From: Abditibacterium sp.
GTDB taxonomy: Bacteria > Armatimonadota > Abditibacteriia > Abditibacteriales > Abditibacteriaceae
DNA length: 64,000 bases
Direction of reading: 5' to 3'
NCBI GenBank assembly: GCA_030448265.1
Contig: JAUJNG010000009.1
Span: forward strand, 1-64,000
Shown here: piece after piece, positions 56,087-64,000 of the stretch
Layout of the letters: the number at the start of each line of letters is the position of its first letter
Position numbering within the stretch: the first letter of the stretch is position 1
Notes under the pieces: generated by a model
What the model was told of the DNA's origin: nothing
What the model saw: the letters and a program-made list of their open reading frames with translations, nothing else
Database searches by the model: none
Translations under genes and position numbers: made by a program

Positions 56087-57124
56087 ATGTCTAAAATGAA
56101 CCGCCGTCAACTGCTGCGTTTGGGAGGGGCCGCCGCTTCGACGGCTTTGTTGGGGGGCCTGTGGTCGGCCCGCCAGCGCGCGGGCGCGCAAACCGCGCCG
56201 CGCCCCAATGCGCCCGAAGCACAACCCCAAACCGCGCCGCCAAAACAGCCGGCGTCCCAATCCGCTTTGCCGCTTCGATTTCTGGGAGAAACGGGGCAGC
56301 AAGTCACGATTTTCGGACTGGGCGGCGCTTCGTCGCAAACTCCGCTTTCCAGGGGGCCGCGCGAAGAGGCCATCGCCATTATCGAGCGCGCGCTCGATCT
56401 GGGCGTGAATTATTTCGACACCGCCGCCACTTACGGCAACGGCAGGAGTGAACGCGTGCTGGGCGAGGTCGCCAAAAGGCGGCGCGGCGCGATGTTTCTC
56501 GCCTCCAAAACCGATCAGCGCAGCTACGACGGCGCGATGCGCGAATTGGAAGCCTCGCTCAAGCGCCTGCAAACCGATCATCTCGATCTGTGGCAGATGC
56601 ACCGCGCTTCGCTCGCCGAGCGCGACACGCGGCCCGCCTTTGCGTCCGACGGCGCCATCAAAGCCCTCCAGCGCGCCAAAGACGAGAAAATCGTGCGTTT
56701 CGGCGGAGTCAGCGGCCATCACCGCAGCGACGTGCTGATCGACTGGCTGGAGCGCTATCCCTTCGACACGCTTTTGCTCGCCATCAACGCGGCGGACACA
56801 CATCACCCCGATTCGCTCGTTCGCCGTGTGCTGCCCGTCGCGGCGCAAAAGAAAGTCGGCGTCATCGCCATGAAAATTCCCGCCTACGGGCGTTTGCTGC
56901 GCGAGGAAAAAGGCATGGGAATTGGCGACGCGGTGCATTATGCGCTGTCGCAAAGCGGCGTCGCGTGCGGCATCATCGCCTGCGATTCCATCGCCATGCT
57001 TGAAGAAAACGTCGCGGCGGCCCGCGCCGCGCGCGACAAAATGAGCCTCGCCGCCCAAGCCGCGCTGGAAGAGAAAACGGCCTCGTATTGGCAGGAAGTG
57101 ACTTTCTATCGCCGGTGGACTTGA
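56087..57124 (+). CDS. Tat-exported aldo/keto reductase
   Basis: 345 residues. The N-terminus NRRQLLRLGGAAASTALLGG is a twin-arginine signal, and a Pro/Gln/Ala spacer follows (about 33-60). AKR fold with catalytic Asp/Tyr in YFDTAATYGNG, Lys in LASKTDQ, and His in LWQMHR. NADPH-site features are weak at the C-terminus. Members of this Tat-exported AKR group are common in Planctomycetota/Armatimonadota-type genomes; the substrate is unknown. Confidence 0.85.
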   Translation: MSKMNRRQLLRLGGAAASTALLGGLWSARQRAGAQTAPRPNAPEAQPQTAPPKQPASQSALPLRFLGETGQQVTIFGLGGASSQTPLSRGPREEAIAIIERALDLGVNYFDTAATYGNGRSERVLGEVAKRRRGAMFLASKTDQRSYDGAMRELEASLKRLQTDHLDLWQMHRASLAERDTRPAFASDGAIKALQRAKDEKIVRFGGVSGHHRSDVLIDWLERYPFDTLLLAINAADTHHPDSLVRRVLPVAAQKKVGVIAMKIPAYGRLLREEKGMGIGDAVHYALSQSGVACGIIACDSIAMLEENVAAARAARDKMSLAAQAALEEKTASYWQEVTFYRRWT

Positions 57125-57131
57125 GCGGATC

Positions 57132-57244
57132 TCGCGCCCTACGCGGAGGCGCAGAGAATTTGAGGAGATGACCGACCCCAAGGTGTGGTGAGTGGCACTC
57201 TTGACCTATCCCTTTATCTCTCTGCGCCTCCGCGTAGGGCGCGA
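57132..57244. repeat. 26-bp perfect inverted repeat, CGCAGAG family
   Basis: TCGCGCCCTACGCGGAGGCG and six more bases (57132-57157) pair perfectly with 57219-57244. Related to the smaller one at 53225. Between aldo/keto reductase and SDR genes. Confidence 0.88.
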
Positions 57245-57288
57245 AACCAACACCATTTGCGAACAAAATCGGGGAGAAATCAGCAGTC

Positions 57289-58071
57289 ATGGATATGTTA
57301 AAAGGTAAAGTCGCCTTCATCACCGGCGGCGCGAGCGGCATTGGCGAAGGCACGGCGCGACGTTTCGCGCAGGAAGGCGCGCGCATCGTGCTGGCCGACG
57401 TGCAGGAAGAAGAGGGCCAAAAACTGCGCGCCGAACTCGAATCGCAGGGCCATCAGGTGCTTTATGTCAATTGCGATGTCAGCAACCCCGACAACGTAAA
57501 AAGCGCCATCGACGCCGCCGTCGAGCGCTTCGGGCGCCTCGATATCGTGTTCGCCAACGCGGGCATCAACGGCGTGTGGACGCCCATTGACGAACTTCAG
57601 CCCGAAGAATGGGACAAAACCCTCGACATCAACCTGAAGGGCACTTATCTCACCGTTCACTTCGCGGTGCCGCATCTCAAGGCGGCGGGGGGCGGAAGCA
57701 TTCTCATCACCAGCAGCGTCAACGGCACGCGCACTTTTTCCAACCCTGGCGCCAGCGCCTACAGCACCTCCAAAGCGGGGCAGGTCGCGTTTATGAAGAT
57801 GATCGCCCTTGAACTGGGACGCCACAACATTCGCTGCAACGCGATTTGCCCTGGCGCGATTCACACCAACATCGACGACCGCACCCAGAAGCGCCACACC
57901 GAAGAAATCGGCATCGAAGTCAAACTTCCCCAGGGCAGTCCCGCGCTGCACGAAGGCCAGGGCGAACCCGTCGATGTGGCCGACACCTGCCTGTTTCTGG
58001 CCTCCGATCTGGGACGCCATGTGTCGGGCGTCGAAATTTTCGTCGATGGCGCGGCTTCGCTGCTGAGATAA
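57289..58071 (+). CDS. SDR-family oxidoreductase
   Basis: Classical 260-residue short-chain dehydrogenase. TGGASGIGEGTARRF cofactor loop, acidic Asp after beta-2 (VLADVQEE) suggesting NAD(H), NAGING, SSVNGTRTF with Ser, and YSTSKAGQ with Tyr/Lys. The C-terminus VSGVEIFVDGAASL is typical. Substrate unknown. Confidence 0.88.
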   Translation: MDMLKGKVAFITGGASGIGEGTARRFAQEGARIVLADVQEEEGQKLRAELESQGHQVLYVNCDVSNPDNVKSAIDAAVERFGRLDIVFANAGINGVWTPIDELQPEEWDKTLDINLKGTYLTVHFAVPHLKAAGGGSILITSSVNGTRTFSNPGASAYSTSKAGQVAFMKMIALELGRHNIRCNAICPGAIHTNIDDRTQKRHTEEIGIEVKLPQGSPALHEGQGEPVDVADTCLFLASDLGRHVSGVEIFVDGAASLLR

Positions 58072-58169
58072 AACCACAGAGACACAGAGACAAAAAGAGA
58101 AAGAGAGAGTCCAAAAAGACGGGCCTCTCTCCCTTTTTTTCCTCTGTGTCTCCGTGTCTCTGTGGTTTT
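58070..58169. repeat. 23-bp inverted repeat, CACAGAG family
   Basis: AAAACCACAGAGACACAGAG and three bases (58070-58092) pair with 58147-58169 with one mismatch. It overlaps the last base of the SDR stop codon region. Confidence 0.85.
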
Positions 58170-58205
58170 CCCCTCATTGGTGACAACTTGGATTAAGCAG
58201 CTATC

Positions 58206-59099
58206 ATAAACAATCTCCATTCGCCATCGGACGAGTCCCAGCTCGAAACTCTGGCCTCGAATTACAACCAGGGCACGCTGAACCGGCGCGAGTTTCTCTC
58301 GCGTCTCGCGGTTCTCACCGGAAGCATGGCCGCCGCGCATTTGCTGCTCGAAAAAAGCGGCCTCGCGCAGGTCATTTCGCAAAAGGAGACCCAGGGCGGC
58401 ACCATTCAAATTTCCGGCGCGGATGTGTCTTATCGAAGCGGCGAGATTCCCATCGGCGGCTATCTCGCGGCGCCATCGGGCGCGGGGCCGTTTCCCGCCA
58501 TTTTAGTGATTCACGAGAATCGCGGCCTCAACGAACACACCCGCGACGTGGCGCGCCGTTTCGCCATCGAGGGCTTTGTCGCTTTGGCGCCCGATGCGCT
58601 CTCGCGGCGCGGCGGGACGGCCTCGATGAAAACGCCCGACGAGGCGCGCACCGCCATCGGCACCATTTCCGCCGAGGAAGCGCTCGCCGATCTGGAAGCA
58701 GGACTGGCTTATCTCGACACGCTTCCCAACGTGCAGAAGGGCCAACTCGCCAGCATCGGTTTTTGCTGGGGCGGCGCGCGCTCTTTCGCCCTGGCCACGC
58801 AAAGCCCGCGATTGCGCGCGGCGGTGGTGTTTTACGGCAGCGCGCCACCCGTCGAGCAACTGGACAATGTGAAGTGTCCGGTGCTGGGAATCTACGGCGA
58901 AACCGATGAGCGCATCACCTCGCGCGTCCCCGAAGTCGCCTCCGCGATGAAAGCGGCGGGTAAACCGTTCGATTTTCACATCTAACCCCGCGCGGGCCAC
59001 GCCTTTTTCAACGACACCGGTGAACGCTACGACCCTCTGGCCGCCGCCGACGCCTGGGCGCGCAGTCTGCGGTTTTTGCGTGCTCATTTGAAGAGTTAG
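58206..59099 (+). pseudogene. dienelactone hydrolase, in-frame stop and no standard start
   Basis: Open sequence from the twin-arginine-like N-terminus (NRREFLSRLAVLTGS) through YLAAPSGAGPFPAILVIHEN, GFCWGGARS (nucleophile Cys) and GIYGETDERI (Asp). An in-frame TAA at 58983 replaces the Tyr codon of the expected [13 protein letters not shown]. Beyond it the same frame continues with the catalytic His ([16 protein letters not shown]) to TAG at 59099. The natural start appears to be ATA 58206 (followed by NNLHSPSDESQ); the first in-frame ATG is 58326, which loses the signal. Two lesions suggest decay. Confidence 0.8.
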
Positions 59100-59180
59100 G
59101 CTCTCTCAAGCGCTGCTTAATAACATTGTTCGGTGGCTGCGCGCGACATTGTTGCATGTGTTACAGTTTTGAAATGGGAC

Positions 59181-59729
59181 ATGACAATACGAACACTCAC
59201 GCCCGCAGACGTAGAAGAGTATCGGGGGCTTCGTTTGGTTGCTCTCCACGAACAACCCCCTGCGTTCGGCACTCCAGCCGAGAAGGAAGAAAAACTCGCC
59301 ATTGAAGCAGTGGCTTCGCGCCTTCAAGAATCTGAAGACACCTATTTTCTGGGAGCTTTTCTGGAAGGCATTCTCGTCGGCATCATTCGCTTTTCACGCT
59401 TTGACGAAGCGAATGAGAAGCATCGTGGCCTGGTCGCTGGTCTTTATGTGAAGCCTCCCTTTCGACGGCGCGGTGTCGCACGGGCGCTCGTAACCGAAGT
59501 CCTTCACCGTGCCCGACGAGATTCCAGCCTGCGTAGAATCCATCTGACAGTCGTCACAGACCAAAACGCTGCCATCCATCTCTACCAATCATTTGGGTTC
59601 TGCATCTATGGGACAGAGCGTGAAGCGTTTTCTATCGAAGGCCGGTTCTATGATGAGCATCTGATGGAATTACCTTTACAAACCAAGGCATCTGATGGCA
59701 ACTCGTTATCACAAGCGAAAGCAAAGTGA
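59181..59729 (+). CDS. GNAT-family N-acetyltransferase
   Basis: 182 residues from ATG 59181 (MTIRTLTPADVEEYRGLRL). Acetyl-CoA binding motif A: LYVKPPFRRRGVARALV (R/QxxGxG/A). The closing motif is NAAIHLYQSFGFCIYGTE. Substrate unknown. AT-richer than flanking genes and bounded by cassette-like repeats (GTTAGGC at 59095 and TTGTTCGGTGGCTGCG upstream, palindrome downstream). Confidence 0.85.
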   Translation: MTIRTLTPADVEEYRGLRLVALHEQPPAFGTPAEKEEKLAIEAVASRLQESEDTYFLGAFLEGILVGIIRFSRFDEANEKHRGLVAGLYVKPPFRRRGVARALVTEVLHRARRDSSLRRIHLTVVTDQNAAIHLYQSFGFCIYGTEREAFSIEGRFYDEHLMELPLQTKASDGNSLSQAKAK

Positions 59730-59846
59730 GGCTTAAACCGGACCAAAATCCGCCGAACGAAGCGCTGCATCCGAAAACCTACAGTTTGCGCTCGTTTCTT
59801 GCTCCGGCTTGCGACGAGCGAAATTAATCGTTGTGCCACTGCGCGC
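59730..59846. repeat. attC-like imperfect palindrome 3
   Basis: GAACGAAGCGCTGCATCCGA on the left and TTTGCGCTCGTTTC plus AATCGTTGTGCCACTGCG on the right form an imperfect cruciform between the GNAT and kinase genes. See copies at 55585 and 52358. Confidence 0.45.
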
Positions 59847-59875
59847 GACTGCTGAAACTCGCTAAAATAGTGCGA

Positions 59876-60415
59876 ATGGACGCAACACAGTTACAGCGCG
59901 TCGTAATCATCGGAACCAGTTGTTCGGGAAAAACCACTTTTGCGCGCAGTCTGGCCTACAAACTCAAAGTGCAACATATAGAGCTTGATTCTCTTCACTG
60001 GAAACCGGATTGGATTCCAACGCCCAAAGCAGAATTCAGGAGTTTGGCGTCGGAAGTCGTAGCGCCAGACGCATGGGTGTTGGATGGTAATTACAGCGCC
60101 GTGCGAGACCTTGTGTGGGCGAGAGCCACGACACTAATTTGGCTCAATTATCCTTTTTCTGTTGTGGCTTGGCGCGCCTTGAATCGAACCTTTCGGCGTG
60201 TCTTTGGCCGGCAAGTCCTGTGGTCAGGCAATCGAGAAACATTGCGCCGAACGTTTCTGAGCAAGGATTCGATATTGTGGTGGATCTTAAAAGCCTACCA
60301 TCGGCGACGACGGGAGTATCCCCGCCTGTTCCAAGACCCTGCATATCGTCATTTGAAAATCACAGTGTTTACGTCTCCAGCAGAGGCCGAAAGGTTCCTC
60401 CACAGCGTCAATTAG
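59876..60415 (+). CDS. P-loop nucleotide kinase-like ATPase (topology-modulation type)
   Basis: 179 residues from ATG 59876. Walker A GTSCSGKTTFARSL, then HIELDSLHWKPDW and WVLDGNYSAVRDL, the pattern of small AAA/adenylate-kinase-like proteins annotated as FlaR or DNA topology modulation proteins. A short hydrophobic stretch (LIWLNYPFSVVAWRAL) is part of the fold. The actual substrate is unknown. Lower GC than the chromosome; cassette-like context. Confidence 0.8.
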   Translation: MDATQLQRVVIIGTSCSGKTTFARSLAYKLKVQHIELDSLHWKPDWIPTPKAEFRSLASEVVAPDAWVLDGNYSAVRDLVWARATTLIWLNYPFSVVAWRALNRTFRRVFGRQVLWSGNRETLRRTFLSKDSILWWILKAYHRRRREYPRLFQDPAYRHLKITVFTSPAEAERFLHSVN

Positions 60416-60438
60416 AAGCCCCCAACTGCCTGCACACC

Positions 60439-61500
60439 TTAATCCTTCACGGCGTTTTCCAGAATTGCGAACTGCTTTTTCTCACAATCAATTTGCGCCA
60501 GCACGCCATACGGCAACACCAGCATCGGATCGGTATGCCCGAAATCCATTCGGGTGATGATGGGCAGAAGAGTTAAACCTTCTTCCTCGGCCACAACCTG
60601 GAGCATTGCGTCTTCATATTCCCCAAAAGCATCGAGAGAAACCCCGCCGCCTGGTCTGCCCAGAAGAATCCCCGACAACTTGTGCAAGATTCCCATCGCG
60701 GCATAGCTTCGCAGCGCCCGCCTCAACACGGCGGGCGGACAGGCTTCCTCCGAGGTTTCGAGAAAGAGAATCGCGTCCTGCCAAACGTCGGCATCGGGCC
60801 AGATGTTGGTTCCGCGCAGAAATTCCACGACTTCCAGACAGCCTCCCATCAAGTGTCCCTGCGCGATGCCGTCGCCTTGCACCCAACGCCACGGCTCCGG
60901 CGGATTCAACTCGCGTTTACGGAATTGGTTTTCGGGCACGGCCCAGTCCAGATGTTCGACCGTCCAGCCCTCTCTATTCGGCTCGATAGTTCCAATAGGC
61001 TCCGAGCAGAACAGCGTTTTACGAACCGACTCGGCCATGAAGGGAAACAGCCCCCCGTTCTCCCCAAAACCGGCCATAAAAGACGGGCCGTAAAACGAAA
61101 CCAGGCCCGCTTTGTGACAGAGAAAGTGCGTGACGGTTGAGTCGGAGTAACCCAGGAAGATTTTTGGATTCGCGTGAATGACCCCTAAATCGATATGGGG
61201 CAGCATCCGCAGCGAATCCTCTCCGCCGATGGTGGAGATAACGCCGGCGATGGAAGGATCGGAAAAGGCGGCCATCAAATCCTCGGCGCGTGCCTGCGGG
61301 TTTTTGGCGATCCAGTTGCGGTCTTTGAGCGCGTGTGGCATTTCGACGACCTGCAAACCGAACTCGTCCATCAACTGCCTTTTGCCCGCCTCGTAGCGGT
61401 GTGGAAAAGACGCTGGCAGGCCGCACGAAAGCGTGACGGCAGCCACTTTGTCGCCGAAGTTCAACTTTCTCGGTTTCTGAATAGAGCGTTGATGGGACAT
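60439..61500 (-). CDS. S66-family peptidase (LD-carboxypeptidase / MccF-like)
   Basis: 353 residues from ATG 61500. LNFGDKVAAVTLSCGLPASF opening, STIGGEDSLRMLP, and the nucleophile Ser in LGYSDSTVTHF. The catalytic Glu/His region is LFLETSEEACPPAV and FGHTDPMLVLPYG. The length and the FMAESVRKTLF segment favour the MccF-like branch, which cleaves aminoacyl-nucleotide antibiotics, over murein LD-carboxypeptidase. Cytosolic. Confidence 0.85.
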   Translation of the reverse strand: MSHQRSIQKPRKLNFGDKVAAVTLSCGLPASFPHRYEAGKRQLMDEFGLQVVEMPHALKDRNWIAKNPQARAEDLMAAFSDPSIAGVISTIGGEDSLRMLPHIDLGVIHANPKIFLGYSDSTVTHFLCHKAGLVSFYGPSFMAGFGENGGLFPFMAESVRKTLFCSEPIGTIEPNREGWTVEHLDWAVPENQFRKRELNPPEPWRWVQGDGIAQGHLMGGCLEVVEFLRGTNIWPDADVWQDAILFLETSEEACPPAVLRRALRSYAAMGILHKLSGILLGRPGGGVSLDAFGEYEDAMLQVVAEEEGLTLLPIITRMDFGHTDPMLVLPYGVLAQIDCEKKQFAILENAVKD

Positions 61501-61510
61501 GATTTTTCTT

Positions 61511-61625
61511 TTCAACACAGAGAACACGGAGGAACAGAGGAAAACAGAGGAAGTTTAAGGTTTTAGAGACCAGAATCTTAAAAATCTCTGTGACCCTCTG
61601 TTCCTCTGTGTTCTCTGTGTTGAAA
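61511..61625. repeat. 30-bp inverted repeat, CACAGAG family
   Basis: TTCAACACAGAGAACACGGA and ten more bases pair with 61595-61625 with one mismatch or bulge. It lies between the large membrane protein and the S66 peptidase gene. Confidence 0.85.
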
Positions 61626-61633
61626 TTTTCCCT

Positions 61634-64000
61634 CTAAAACAGCCGGTGGTTTCTCGAAACGGCTCCGGTCGAGAGGTCAAGCGCGATGAGGCGCCCCAGA
61701 TTGTCGCCCACGACCAAACTGGAATCGGTGAGGCGAAAACGAGCGCGCCGCGCGCCACTCAGCGTGATTTGCGCGTGCAGGAGTGCATTCCGTGACAGCC
61801 GAATTACCACTCCTTCGTCCACGAGACTGAGCGCGGCGAGCCACGAAGCGCCCACCTCGCTTTGCAATATAGTTTCACCCTGCGCCCTCTCGATAACGGT
61901 GATTTTCTTTTCGTAATCTGTCACAACAGCAGATTTAGCATTGGCATCTCGACCCACCAGCAAACAGCCATTGGGCGCGATGCCCCGCGCGTTGTCGCCG
62001 TCTTCGGGCGCCACCAGACGCCGCGCGCGCAGGGTGAGCGAGGGCAAATCGAAGCGCCACACCTCGCTTCGCACCCGACGGTTGCGCTCGTAAAAATGCG
62101 TCAGCATGGCAAGAGAATCACCGTCGCTGCCCAGACAGGCGGCGAAACCGGCGTCGCGCGTCTGCCACAGCGCGAGCGGCGCCTTCGCGGTCGGGTCGAG
62201 CGACAGAATCGCGTCGCCGCTCGCCACCAGCCATCCGCCCGCCTCGAAATGGGGCGCATGGGCGCTCAGTTCGGCGATTTCGCCCCAGAACTGCGCGCTT
62301 TTGCGCGCCAGATCGAAGCGGCACAGCCGCGCAAGTCCGGCGCGGCGCCGAAATTCATTCACGCCCATTTCGTCGATGAATTCGTCCAGCGCGGCCTTAT
62401 CGCCCGAAAAACGCGCCGCGAATTCCAGACCGCGCAACGCCACGCCGATGGCGCGTTCGCCGTTTGGCGACATCACCAGACGATGGCATGGCTGATCGAA
62501 AACCGCGAGAGTTTTGCCGTCCCGATGCAGCAGGCGCGCCCCGCCCTCGCCCAGAGCGACCAAAGCGCGCCCATCAGGAAGCAGGGCCGCGTCGTGAATT
62601 TCGAGACTGCCGGCGTCGTCGGCCTCGAAAACCAAAGAAAGCGGCTCGGTGCGCGTTTCCAGACGCGGCGGCGCGGTGGGAAAAGTGTGGCGCGCCACAT
62701 CGACGCGCAGGGGGCCGTCGGAGGCGAAATCGAGCAGGCTTTTGGTCTGCGTTTTGAGCGCGGCGCTCCAGGCCGGAAACTGCGCGCCGTCGCGCGCCAG
62801 AGCGCGCACCGTGCGCCGCGCCGCCGCCCGCGCCAGTTCCCCAGACGGCGCACCGCAAAGCAGCGCCGCGAAACGCAAACGCAGATTCACGCCTTCTTCG
62901 TCGGCGTTTTCGAGCAGTTGGAGAGTCCGCGCCCGCCAGTTTTCCATCGTTGGGGGACTCAATTGATCCAGAAAATGCGCCTGACGCGCCAGCATCTGCG
63001 CCGCCGCGACGCCCTGCCCTTCCAGACCGCGCTCGATCCAGGCGCCGACAACGCCGCGCGCGTCGGGAACGTGCGGCAAAACCGGCCACGCCGCTTCGAC
63101 GGCGCCCGCGAAATCGCCCGCCAGAGCGCAGTGATGCGCCCACAACAAACGCAGCGAGCGCGCCGCCTCGCGCTGGGTTTGATCTCCGCGTTCCAGACGC
63201 GAAACCGCATCCGCGAAGGCGTTGTTGCGGCGTGCGACCGCGACGGCGCGTTCGCGCTCGCCCGCCAGCCACCACAATCGCACCGCGAGGCCCGCTTCCA
63301 GTTCGCGCGCTTCGCAAAGCTGCGCCGCCGTGCGCCATTTCTGATGTTTTTCCAGAAACTGCACCGCCTCGGCGGGCGAATCGAGCAGTTCGGCGAGGAC
63401 AAACGCGGCTTCGTCGAGCCGATTTTGCGCCGCCAGCGTTTCGTGCGCGGCGCGGTAATGTTTGGTGAGCAGTTCCTTAATTTGCGGCGGCAGCGCGAAG
63501 CCCGCGCCACCGCCCGCGCCGCGCGGCCCCAGAAAATTGAGGTCGGCGCGCGGTTTGGGCGTGCCGAGCGCGGGGTGAGTCGCGCCGGCGCCGAACACGT
63601 TGAAGGGCACGGCATGACGCAGCGCCGCGTCGAGGTCGCCGCGCTCGAACATTTGCACCATCCGCATCATGTAGCGCGCCTGACGCGCTCCGAAAAGGCG
63701 CGCCAGTTCGGTGCGCCACAAAAAGTTTTGCAGCGCGCCACTGCGCGGTCTGGGCCCCGCGCCCGCGCCTTTCTTCGAGCCGAAAAGTCGCTGCCACCAG
63801 CCGCCCGAACCCGCCGTCGCCGCGCGAGCCGCCACCTCGACGGGGTCGAGTCGGCGCCGCGCCCAGTGCGCTTCGAGTGCCGCCCAAAATGACAGCGCCG
63901 CCGCGAGAATCATCCAAATCCAGTCGCGCTGAATGCAAAACACCCAAAACGAGCCGCACAGCAGCATCACGAGCAACAAATCCAGAGGGAAAAAGCGTCG
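61634..64000 (-). CDS. large membrane-anchored protein, helical-repeat plus propeller-like; 5' end outside
   Basis: The frame stays open to the right edge (RRFFPLDLLLVMLL precedes the first internal start at 63979), so the N-terminus is probably beyond the window. Two hydrophobic segments lie near the start (SFWVFCIQRDWIWMILAAAL). A helical, TPR-like Ala-rich middle follows (LDEAAFVLAELLDSPAEAVQ; FAGAVEAAWPVLPHVPDARG). The C-terminal ~330 residues have beta-propeller-like strands (ALLPDGRALVALGEGGARLL; GGWLVASGDAILSLDP; DSSLVVGDNLGRLIALDL). It might belong with the bpX-type proteins of MoxR-VWA systems, but that is a guess and no partner is visible. Confidence 0.6.
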   Translation of the reverse strand, partial: RRFFPLDLLLVMLLCGSFWVFCIQRDWIWMILAAALSFWAALEAHWARRRLDPVEVAARAATAGSGGWWQRLFGSKKGAGAGPRPRSGALQNFLWRTELARLFGARQARYMMRMVQMFERGDLDAALRHAVPFNVFGAGATHPALGTPKPRADLNFLGPRGAGGGAGFALPPQIKELLTKHYRAAHETLAAQNRLDEAAFVLAELLDSPAEAVQFLEKHQKWRTAAQLCEARELEAGLAVRLWWLAGERERAVAVARRNNAFADAVSRLERGDQTQREAARSLRLLWAHHCALAGDFAGAVEAAWPVLPHVPDARGVVGAWIERGLEGQGVAAAQMLARQAHFLDQLSPPTMENWRARTLQLLENADEEGVNLRLRFAALLCGAPSGELARAAARRTVRALARDGAQFPAWSAALKTQTKSLLDFASDGPLRVDVARHTFPTAPPRLETRTEPLSLVFEADDAGSLEIHDAALLPDGRALVALGEGGARLLHRDGKTLAVFDQPCHRLVMSPNGERAIGVALRGLEFAARFSGDKAALDEFIDEMGVNEFRRRAGLARLCRFDLARKSAQFWGEIAELSAHAPHFEAGGWLVASGDAILSLDPTAKAPLALWQTRDAGFAACLGSDGDSLAMLTHFYERNRRVRSEVWRFDLPSLTLRARRLVAPEDGDNARGIAPNGCLLVGRDANAKSAVVTDYEKKITVIERAQGETILQSEVGASWLAALSLVDEGVVIRLSRNALLHAQITLSGARRARFRLTDSSLVVGDNLGRLIALDLSTGAVSRNHRLF

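Noticed and set aside
61862-63892. 676-residue plus-strand frame opposite the large membrane protein
   Set aside because: Arg/Gln-rich shadow of the minus-strand gene, without start context or motif.

Overview
The window is GC-rich (roughly 58-60% by eye) bacterial chromosome. A DUF1559-type prepilin carrying the 'YDERYM' signature, beta-propeller phytase, heparinase-like and GH-A-type secreted enzymes, a DprE1/DprE2-like pair, a 23S-5S locus without 16S, and many long intergenic palindromes suggest an Armatimonadota/Abditibacteriota-like or similarly deep-branching heterotroph. That placement is inference from gene content, not from an rRNA comparison.

Layout. 1-6.0 kb: an operon radA - PIN/TRAM membrane protein - ispD - ispF, then hpf and a protein of three homing-endonuclease-associated repeats. 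6.0-6.6 kb: a gene-free nested palindrome. 6.6-11.8 kb: a surface-polysaccharide/lipid cluster (GT2, PAP2 phosphatase, acyl carrier protein, two alpha/beta hydrolases of the exosortase-A-associated type, GT4). 12-16 kb: a giant multi-PAS GGDEF-EAL protein. 16.4-25.4 kb (minus strand): fabI, a secreted repeat-rich protein, a lipoprotein glycoside hydrolase, DprE2-like and DprE1-like genes, and a secreted GH39-like protein. 25.7-29.8 kb: an insertion-sequence graveyard with elements nested in elements (IS200, IS1, IS5 and IS3 remnants). 29.9-33.0 kb: 5S and 23S rRNA genes on the minus strand, driven by two near-identical sigma-70-type promoters 200 bp apart; no 16S or tRNA is adjacent. 33.6-41.4 kb: DUF4397 protein, TPR protein, lipoprotein, cysN, cysD and a heparinase II/III-like enzyme. 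41.7-44.6 kb: E2 and E3 subunits of a 2-oxo-acid dehydrogenase. 44.6-50.8 kb: small membrane protein, Fic protein, msrA, acetyltransferase, phytase, prepilin and a lipoate ligase-type protein. 50.9-52 kb: a second IS1-family element carrying a TA-flanked MITE. 52-64 kb: small AT-richer genes flanked by attC-like palindromes, interspersed with a DEAD-box helicase, aldo/keto reductase, SDR, a decayed dienelactone hydrolase, GNAT, P-loop kinase, S66 peptidase and a large membrane protein running off the right edge.

Two genome-scale signals stand out. First, about twenty intergenic gaps hold long, often perfect inverted repeats of several unrelated sequence families, some nested inside each other and one covering the 3' ends of two convergent genes. 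Second, the pentamer CCSGG (CCCGG/CCGGG) is nearly absent, while CCWGG is common: Pro-Gly codon pairs are written CCT-GGN or CCA-GGN almost without exception. This points to a sequence-specific methylation, restriction or repair bias.

Several genes look broken by single-base events: Fic N-terminus, msrA C-terminus, dienelactone hydrolase, and every transposase. All reading was done by eye; coordinates of RNA ends and element ends are approximate where stated.
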